From positions 109,953-173,952 of the forward strand of contig SSNU01000096.1 in assembly GCA_012064415.1 (NCBI GenBank): 64,000 nt of DNA, given 5' to 3'. Numbering within the stretch: the stretch's first letter is position 1; every line of letters begins with the position of its first letter. The notes beneath the pieces are model-generated. The model searched no databases and was not told the origin of the DNA. It saw only the letters and a list, made by a program, of their open reading frames with translations. Source of the stretch: Gyrodactylus bullatarudis. Its lineage: Eukaryota > Platyhelminthes > Monogenea > Gyrodactylidea > Gyrodactylidae. Below are positions 57,201 through 64,000 of the stretch, one piece after another. Position numbers and translations under genes: made by a program.

Positions 57201-58242
57201 TGAATCTTGAACAAAGAATTTAAACGATGATGATTAAGAGATGTAGCCAGGGCGATGTAGAAGGAATTGATAACATGCAGAACAAGCGGATATTTCAAGA
57301 CTACGTATAATAATAGTAATGAAAACAGAGACACAACCGACATGCAAAAGGTATAAACAGGGTTTTTTTATTAAACACTCCTTCTTGATGGGCTATTTTT
57401 GATGCAGCATGCAGGAAAATTACCCAATAACTATTTCGGTTTAATTTAGTTAGAAATGACGATCCAAGAGTGAATATGAAACAGATCATTCCATTCAATG
57501 ATGAGTTTCATTGATTTTTTCGATTTAATCTAGTTTTTTCTCGTGTCTACTTAAAAGTAGTTGGATTATATAATAAAAAGTGAAACCGACTACAAGGCAA
57601 CAGAGAAATTTTTTGAATGTGGGGGGATGCAATGATGAGGAAATTGTAGACTTACTCCATGGCTCTACCCTTGATGTAGATAAATCTGGGTTAGGTATTT
57701 GCGTCAGTATATTCTACACATCTTGTGAACCTTTTAGCAAATCATTGATTTTTCCATATCAAAAGAATGAATGAATAGAAAAGTTAATTTTAAAATTGAA
57801 TAAAAAGGACACAAAAGTTTGATTTTTTTGTACATGGCATGTAGAAAATCATACTTTCTCTCTCTTTTTGTAGAGTCACATGAACTTGAAATACACAAAA
57901 AAGCTCTTTTTAATTTTTCAATATTTCCAGCTTTATGAAACAACAAAAAGTAATTCATAAACTCACTCGGCTAGGATCATTCTCGTTCTGGCCAAGGTCA
58001 AGGTAGCTCTGGTCCAACATGGACGATTGGAAGGCTTCCCGGATAATCTTTTTACGGCAAGGGGTTGAAGAGTATTTCAGGTCCCTATTCAAATTCATAG
58101 CATTCAGAGTTTTTCGTTGGTCCTTCTTCCTGTTCCTCAGTGAAAGTGACGTCAGGTTTGCTCTGTCGTTAAATCCCAGATTACTCAGCTCACTGTTGCT
58201 GGACTTTAGAGTCCAAGATTTGTCTAGATTATATGATGTCAT
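51237..58242 (-). CDS. RBFOX: RBFOX-family RNA-binding splicing regulator
   Basis: Exons 57967-58242, 56456-56706, 56217-56388, 56007-56153, 52407-52470, 51467-52307, 51237-51399; phases 0,2,0,0,1,2 agree; 637 aa. One RRM, residues about 212-290: [22 protein letters not shown]1 region KGFGFVTF, then [10 protein letters not shown] and INNATARVM, almost identical to vertebrate RBFOX1. The long N-terminus is Ser/Thr/Asn/Glu rich. The C-terminus is an Asn/Gln/Ala-rich low-complexity region and ends RFSPY, like the family's FAPY end. RBFOX binds UGCAUG in introns to control alternative exons. The 147-nt exon with RNP1 has a length divisible by three, so skipping it would keep the frame and remove RNA binding. 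The first coding exon is the least certain. Confidence 0.9.
55700..55885. repeat. Short inverted repeat within an RBFOX intron
   Basis: GAGAATGGAACCAAGCAA (55709-55726) pairs with TTGCTTGGTTCCATTCTC (55858-55875). A TTAACCCTTCGTATTCC word (55734) lies between. Confidence 0.45.
55946..55951 (-). promoter_or_regulatory. UGCAUG site 56 nt downstream of the RNP1 exon
   Basis: TGCATG on the transcript strand in the position from which RBFOX usually promotes exon inclusion. Confidence 0.5.
57274..57413 (-). promoter_or_regulatory. Cluster of three UGCAUG (RBFOX) sites in an RBFOX intron
   Basis: On the transcript (minus) strand TGCATG occurs at 57274-57279, 57341-57346 and 57408-57413, nearly evenly spaced at 67 nt, in the first coding intron. 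RBFOX proteins bind this hexamer. Autoregulation is inferred. Confidence 0.55.
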
Positions 58243-58654
58243 CTTTTTGTGTGTTTTCTAATGATATTAGCTGATACTTCTTGTTTCCAGATTCTTATCT
58301 GCGCAAATATTGTTACTTAGAGTCTTTTATTCACACACACACACATATATATAGTGAGCATAATAATTTATCATGATGTTGTTGGATTGAGTTTCCAGAC
58401 CATGTGAAAACAACAAACATCATTTGATGAAGGCTTTTCATTGGCCAATAAACTTTCGACCAATCAGAGCAGAGAATGAATCATTTACCCCTCACAAAAA
58501 TGAAAGCATAGGATTGTTCAATGTCTACTCTCTACATGCCACACACACCCCCCCCCTAAATTTTAAATTTGACATTTGTTCTCTCTTGTATGGATTGCAA
58601 TAAAATTGTTTAATACATTCCTTTAACAAGGGGCATTTTATATGCAGTTAATTC
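58243..58654. promoter_or_regulatory. Putative bidirectional promoter, RBFOX / iGluR
   Basis: 412 bp between the first RBFOX coding exon (minus) and the iGluR ATG (plus). Includes a (CA)n(TA)n microsatellite at 58333-58354 and a C-run at 58551-58558. Upstream non-coding exons cannot be excluded. Confidence 0.45.
58333..58354. repeat. CA/TA microsatellite
   Basis: CACACACACACA followed by TATATATA. Confidence 0.7.
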
Positions 58655-61600
58655 ATGATGAGAACGACAGTCTTGACATTAATCTTGGGGTGTTGTCTTC
58701 TCTTCAGTAGACTGACGACATCATATCGAGTCGGGATTATATACAGAAATGACAATACATACCTGGTAGATGTGGCAAAGTATGCTGCTAAACTGGTTGA
58801 TCTTCAAATAACGACATCGACAAATATCACTCTAAAATACATCGAATTACTCAATAGTGAAAATTTTGATGAGAAATTAGACAAAATTTGCACCGAGATT
58901 ACAGCAACAGAGAGCCTTGACTTGATCATTGATCTGACTCAAGATACTCTCAAGACGAATGACTTTTGCTTGGGATATTTTTTCGTAGCTCAAAATGATA
59001 TCCCGTATCTAGGCTTTGATATGAGAAAGTGCAACTGGAAGAGTAGTCTGACTGATGGCCTAAGTACTGCTGTTTTATATCCTTCCCTGATGGGTTCAGT
59101 GTCAGCCTTTTCCAAGTACATTCTAAGGGGGATCTTTTCCGATATTGCCATCATTTACGATGATTCGATAAGCTTGGATACCGGCCTCGTCTTCCCAGGT
59201 ACATATCATACTCCGTCAGTGAACTATTATCAAGTACCTGGCGTGGAAGCTCAACTAAAGGATCCTGGTCTGCTCACACGGCTCATAACGGCCACGCGAA
59301 AAGAGATAAACTCTTTTGTATGTTTCTCATTTGTCTGAATGCTAAAGCCTATCGAATTTGATGAAGAATTTTTCAGACTCTAGATCATGATGCCCACTTT
59401 TACGATATGAAGAAAAAATTCCAAGAAAAACTATTTTTAAGAAAGCGCATTTTTTGAACTTGGAGAAGTTGAATTCCGATATTCTCGTCCATTTTTACTG
59501 CGTGAAAACCAATTAAATTTGGTAATTCAAAATTGGGGGATCATTCAAAAATTTAATAGCTTTTTTTCAGAATCTTTTTCTTCACATGGTAAAAGAAGAT
59601 AAAATTTCTTAAAATCTTGAATTCGAATTTTCTGATGAAAAAAGTTGAGAATTTTGTAAATATTATTTGTTATCTAGGTTTGGCTTTATTTCGGTAATGA
59701 AAGGAACACCTCGAGTCTTTTGAATAGTCTACTCTATGAGACAAAAGATTTCACGCCCTCCTACTACAGGAACTGGATCATTTTCGACCAGTCGGCAAGT
59801 CTGAATTTTAGCCAGTGTCTCTCAGTTTGCCTGAACAAGTCTGGCCCTGACTGTACTCCACCCAATACCATTGACAATTTCTATTGTGCTACCTTCAATG
59901 GACACGATACAAATGAAACTCTTAGAATGGCCATAATAGGCTTAACTCCGACCATAAGCAATTTGGATTTTAATGGAAAGGTTGGTCAATCACATGATAA
60001 ACTCTTCATTCTTTTTCATTGTGTTGTAAAAACTGCACCAGAATAAAGCACTTTTTCTTTTTTTTACATAATTTTTTTCTCTTTTATATAATTCAAAGTC
60101 AAATTTACAAGGGTTGTGTCTTGGAAAAGGAACCGATTTGAATAAAAGTAAAAAGTAACATTGGAAATACACAGTTTTAATCCAAGACTTGAATGTAGCC
60201 GAACCTTTGAGCTCCATTTTCCCTATTCTTATGAGCACATGTAATGGATTTTATTATCTGATAGAGTCAAAAAAAACATTTAAACCTACGAAACCTCATT
60301 GGAGTTCATGAGCCCATTTGGCTAGTGTTTTAATCGAAATCATTTAAATTTCTAGTTGTCGCAATCTCAAAGTTTAATGAGATTTTTGCCAAATTCATCG
60401 AGAATAGCTATAGATGATAGCTATTATTTTACGCCAATTTGTTTTTAGATTACAGCACTAGCTAGTTATGAGACAGTCTTCTCTGGTTTGAGTGTTATGA
60501 AAAACTTGATAAGCCAAAATAAATGGACCTCATCAACGCCAAACGCTTGTTTCGGCCCTGATCTAACTGATACACCCAGGACAAATATGTTCATCAATGG
60601 ATTCTCTGGGGTGAGTTGGCTATAATTTCATAAAGAAACATTTTCCTCTAATCGGATGCCTTCAGCTCGGCAAATGGACTGGTCCAATGCGTACGATAAA
60701 CTTCACTCAGAATGACTGGCATAAACACAATTCAGTTCGTCTATACTCTCTGCCGAGTAATTCAAAGAAAATGAACGATGTAAGACCCAGAGATGTATGC
60801 ACCAGAGTTAAAATTCGAAATTTTTGAAAAATATCCAAATTCGTAATCCTTCGTAGTTATATTAGGATATATTCTATAGTTGATTTACTTAAAAAAAGTA
60901 ACGAATCATGTTATTCATGGGATCGCTCAATCTAGGTTCTTATCAATATTTTATTTCAGACAAAAGTCTATTATGATTACCCGGACAAGTTGATGGTGAA
61001 CGACTCTTCAATGCCCATGATAAATGGAGTTCCACTAAAAGTTCTCGTGATCCAGGTGAGAAAATGAGTTTAAATTCATTAATACAAATAGAATATCACT
61101 ATTACTGGGTTCTGAACTCATGGGGGAAGTTTAGAGAAAACAGACGTATATTATAGTGATTAACGTTATTTTTCGCCAGGTCTCTTCAGACTCTACCCTG
61201 GTTGCCATAGAAATACTATCACAATGCAAAATTTTTGTGCAGTTCCATTGGTTGAGTTGATTGCAAATTGCATCAAAGAAGCAGGGAGGGGGGTTCACTT
61301 CTCATTTCACTTTTTGCCTCTTCATGAATGCATCAATTTGTAGCTGACCAGTTGAACCTCTTCTCTTTCGTTTAGACACAGGGCATTTTCCATTCTTTCT
61401 TTTCTCGGTAATTACAGATTGGCTTGTAATTTGATTATCAACTATTGTTGACTTCTCTTGAGTTTCAATTATTGCCAACTCTGAACCTGTTGCTGGGGCG
61501 GAACTCTGGAAATTAACAGTTTGATTATCAGCTACAGCCGACTTCTCATTATTTTCACTTTTATCCGTTTGAGTTAGGCTAACGCGAGGCAGTGGGATAT

Positions 61601-63307
61601 TTGGTTTCAGAATATTGTTAATTTTTGTCAGCTGTTTGCATTTTATGTGAACATCGCGACCTTTGATGCTAAAATCTTCTGTACACAAAGATTGAAACTC
61701 AAGAGAAGTCAACAATACAGTAGTTGATAATCAAATTACAAGAGTCTGAAGAGACCTGGCGAAATATAACGTTAATCACTATAATATACGTCTGTTTTCT
61801 CTAAACTTCCCCCATGAGTTCAGAACCCAGTAATAGTAATATTTTTGATGAAGTTCGACAGTATTATCATTCAAACAAATAGAATACATACAATGAGGGA
61901 AAATGTGGTTAACTTGAAGTGACATTGGGGTAATAACTCACAGCATCTTTCCATTAGATAACGTACTCTACTTTTTGCAGAGCTTTCGATTCATTGGTTA
62001 ACGAAAATGTACATCAGAAGAACCTCAGTAGATGATACATCTTTAGAATTATAGAACAGACAAGTTCTTGTCTGTAATTAGAAAATCTTTCGTTGAATGA
62101 TATTAGAAATACTCAAAATTCAAGGAAGTTAGATAAGTAATTATTTTTTGAATAAAAATTCTATCTGGTCAGATTTTGGGGCATTTTCGAAATTCATTTT
62201 ACAAAGAGAGTTTTATTGAAGAGTTTTTGGTGTTTTTTCAGCTTACATTATATTCCTATTTCCATTCATTACTCTTATATTCTTTAACATTTACTATTTC
62301 TTTCAAAATTTGTAAATTATTATTTTTCATTCAAACTTTAACTTTTATCATTTTCAAAGAGAGACCACTGATGATCCTTTGAGAAATGCGCATTTGGTTT
62401 TAAATATATCTTCTTATATAATTCCTAAATTATGTATTTAAGTGGATTTTCGGACGTTTTTGAACAACTACGTGAATCACTCCAACGTAAAAACTCAAAA
62501 TTAAAAGAACTCATTTTTCTTTTGTAAACATAGTGAATTCTCACCTTCCTTTTCAACTAGCTTTACAAAAAACTATTCACTCAAACTAAATTTCTCTAAA
62601 TTTGAAATGGAACTCGCCCTATCTACAAATTGTCTGATAATATCCCGAGTGAGTTTCAAGTTCAGATCCTCTGCCCTTTCGCAAGGTTTTACTCTCATCC
62701 AACGTCTAGGCGAAAATGCATAGTAAAAATCCTTATATTTTGTATTTATAATTCAATTCAATACAAGTCTTTTGTCTATCAAAATAGATTGACAATATAC
62801 GGTTTCATTTCATGCAATCAATACATAAGAAAGATTCCTGATTTCAGATGAAAGCGAGAAAATTTTTATGGGGTCTTACGGGATCATGTGTCTGCATTAA
62901 AAAACAAAACGAACATTACCCATATGTGAGAAAAATAGTCAGGAAGAATTTTTTCCATTGTTAATTCCATGAAAATTTTGAAGGATACTTTCTGAAAATT
63001 CTATTAGAAATAGCCCTACTAGACATCTTCTAAAGGATTCCACGGCCTCTAAAACAAGCTATGCCTTGTTTTTTTTCTTAACTAACTAGTTTTCTGGATC
63101 CTTCTCAATTTGGTTAAATTCTAGGAAGAGCCGTTCTCCTTTGTTGACAGTAATGGTAACTTTACGGGTCTATTCGTGGAGTTATTCGAAGAGATTGCCA
63201 GACAGTTGAACTTGACCTATGAGTACAGTCTGGTTGACAAATCTGACTATGAGATATTCACTGAAAGTTCAAACCTCACGGGAATATTCCAGAGTATCTC
63301 ATCTATG
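58655..63307 (+). CDS. Ionotropic glutamate receptor, N-terminal half (continues beyond window)
   Basis: Exons 58655-59317, 59678-59980, 60449-60610, 60666-60779, 60960-61055, 63125-63307; every intron is phase 0; 507 codons so far. A signal peptide (VLTLILGCCLLFS) is followed by an amino-terminal domain starting YRVGIIYRNDNTYL (periplasmic-binding-protein fold), with several N-glycosylation sequons and Cys pairs. The last exon begins the ligand-binding S1 lobe: EEPFSFVDSNGNFTGLFVEL, then FEEIARQLNLTYEY, the usual iGluR GFCVDLL/EIA pattern. The pore and S2 lobe lie outside the window. The subtype cannot be set; the conserved Arg-containing S1 motif is not yet reached. Intron 5 holds two PLE insertions. 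Confidence 0.85.
61155..61192 (-). ncRNA. Hammerhead ribozyme motif in PLE arm
   Basis: Minus strand: stem I AGU/ACU, core CUGAAGA, GACCUGGC, GAAA, stem III around UAACGUUA, cleavage base C. Core invariants intact; stem I only 3 bp. Confidence 0.6.
61302..61715 (-). pseudogene. PLE polyprotein C-terminal fragment
   Basis: Carries [27 protein letters not shown] and a Lys/Arg-rich end, all shared with the copy at 36057-36509. The GIY-YIG domain is missing. Confidence 0.75.
61743..61780 (+). ncRNA. Hammerhead ribozyme motif in PLE arm
   Basis: Plus-strand partner of the motif at 61155-61192 with the same core and pairing. Confidence 0.6.
62190..62475 (+). mobile_element. PLE 3' tail fragment (iGluR intron 5)
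   Basis: Shares GAAGAGTTTTTGGTGTTTTT, then TCAGCTTACATTATATTC, and GAGACCACTGATGATCCTTT with minus-strand copies elsewhere in the window. Confidence 0.65.
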
Positions 63308-63959
63308 GTGAGTATCTACATTGACTCTATTTCATTGACTCTTTTAATTCAAATAACCTCTCTTGAAAATTCTAAAAAATTATGTAAAGAGGAAATAATG
63401 ACCCTGGAGATGAGAGGTGAGATCCCCTTCTTCCCCGTCATTAGTTCATTGATTCATGCAAACAGAGGAACAAAACTACAAAAATTTATCTGTTAATTTT
63501 CAATATAATTATCAAGCCGGTGTAATAGTCTGAAGAGATCCGGCGAAATATAAGTTTTATTACTAAATTTATACCTGATTTCTAAATCCTCGCGATGAGC
63601 TCCTCATTGAATTTTGAAAAAGTTCTGGCCATTTAAAAAATTTTAATTTGATGCCAAAATCCCAATTTTTAAAAATTCTTAAACAGATTTGAAAGTGGTT
63701 AGAAGAGGTTTTCCAGGATCAGAATTAAACTAGAAAGCTGTATATCATCAGGTCCAGAGTTTCATCTTTAGCACGTCGAATAAGGAAGTAAAGGAAGACT
63801 CTGAGTTTTGAGTATGAAGAGCAGAATGTCGAATGAAGACTATGTCATATTCATACTAGATGAAAAGGTGCCAAGCTCCCATTCTTTGAGCTCAAAAAAT
63901 TCATTGACTTGAAACTGCAAGGGTGATCAAAAGAAGTTTTTCAGGATCAAAATTAGACA
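63308..63959. other. iGluR intron 6 (incomplete)
   Basis: No further iGluR exon was found before the window end. PLE and R1 repeat sequence occupies much of it (63520-63620 and 63640-63960). Confidence 0.45.
63526..63565 (+). ncRNA. Hammerhead ribozyme motif (PLE terminal repeat fragment)
   Basis: Plus strand: stem I UAGU/ACUA (4 bp), core CUGAAGA, GAUCCGGC, GAAA, AT-rich stem III, cleavage base U. Core intact. Stem I has changed on both sides compared with the copy at 35902-35941 (GAGU/ACUC), a compensatory difference that supports the fold. Confidence 0.65.
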
Positions 63960-64000
63960 GGATAGAGTCTGAAGAGGCCTGTCGAATCATAATTTATTGT
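63960..64000 (+). ncRNA. Hammerhead-like motif cut by the window end
   Basis: GAGU, CUGAAGA, GGCCUGUC, GAAU in the right order; the 3' half lies outside the window. It follows repeat sequence of family R1 type. Confidence 0.4.

Larger units (their letters stand above)
61084..61886 (-). mobile_element. 5'-truncated PLE with inverted terminal repeats (iGluR intron 5)
   Basis: A 12-bp direct repeat ACAAATAGAATA flanks it (61084-61095, 61875-61886). Inverted arms of about 100 bp lie at 61092-61195 and 61740-61843, each with a hammerhead motif. The middle is the minus-strand PLE C-terminal frame. The right arm runs into an ORF start (ATGAGTTCAGAACCC at 61814), truncated after about 20 codons. Confidence 0.82.

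Noticed and set aside
1..64000. CRISPR arrays, tRNA and rRNA genes, operons
   Set aside because: No regularly spaced repeats, no cloverleaf or rRNA core was noticed on reading, and the gene structure is eukaryotic; a tRNAscan run would settle tRNAs.

Overview
This is AT-rich nuclear DNA from an invertebrate animal. Genes are interrupted by GT-AG introns. The recognisable proteins are animal families: a claudin-like four-TM protein, an RBFOX splicing factor, an ABCA full transporter, an ionotropic glutamate receptor and PDCD5. No prokaryotic, plastid or viral gene was seen. The species cannot be named from the sequence. Several introns of 25-39 bp are extreme for animals and suggest a lineage with reduced introns (dicyemids, orthonectids and some parasitic flatworms are known for this); that placement is inference only.

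Layout. 0-14 kb is mostly mobile-element debris: the end of a piggyBac transposase gene (1-772), Penelope-like element (PLE) fragments, a LINE fragment, TTAA-bounded MITEs, a complete but internally deleted piggyBac copy (10453-12043), and one unknown ORF (12638-13324) with a mosaic partial copy at 8281-8886. 14.5-21.3 kb holds claudin-like gene A (+, five exons). 21.4-23.0 kb holds a single-exon PARP2/3-type polymerase (-). 23.2-41.7 kb holds a 16-exon ABCA transporter (+, about 1802 aa) whose introns hold PLE copies. 42.0-46.6 kb is cytosolic-type alanyl-tRNA synthetase (+), ending 9 bp from a convergent PDCD5 gene (-). 47.2-50.4 kb is a compact cluster: a SRD5A3-type polyprenol reductase (+), a CCDC51/MITOK-like protein (+) and claudin-like gene B (-). 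51.2-58.2 kb is an RBFOX gene (-), divergent from an ionotropic glutamate receptor (58.7 kb to beyond the window, +).

Exon models were built by hand. Splice phases were checked by adding exon lengths, and most junctions by continuity with the protein family. The two claudin-like genes share intron positions and phases (1, 1, 0), which supports both models. Genes sit in divergent pairs (PARP/ABCA, RBFOX/iGluR) and convergent pairs (claudin A/PARP, AlaRS/PDCD5, CCDC51/claudin B). They otherwise look like unrelated housekeeping and neuronal genes rather than one pathway.

The most interesting structures are: (1) introns of 25, 30, 31, 31, 34 and 39 bp packed into 46.6-50.2 kb; (2) PLE copies whose terminal repeats carry hammerhead-ribozyme motifs and are arranged as inverted repeats, one a 477-bp foldback insertion with a 12-bp target-site duplication; (3) UGCAUG sites clustered inside the RBFOX gene itself; (4) a Cys-rich claudin-like family.
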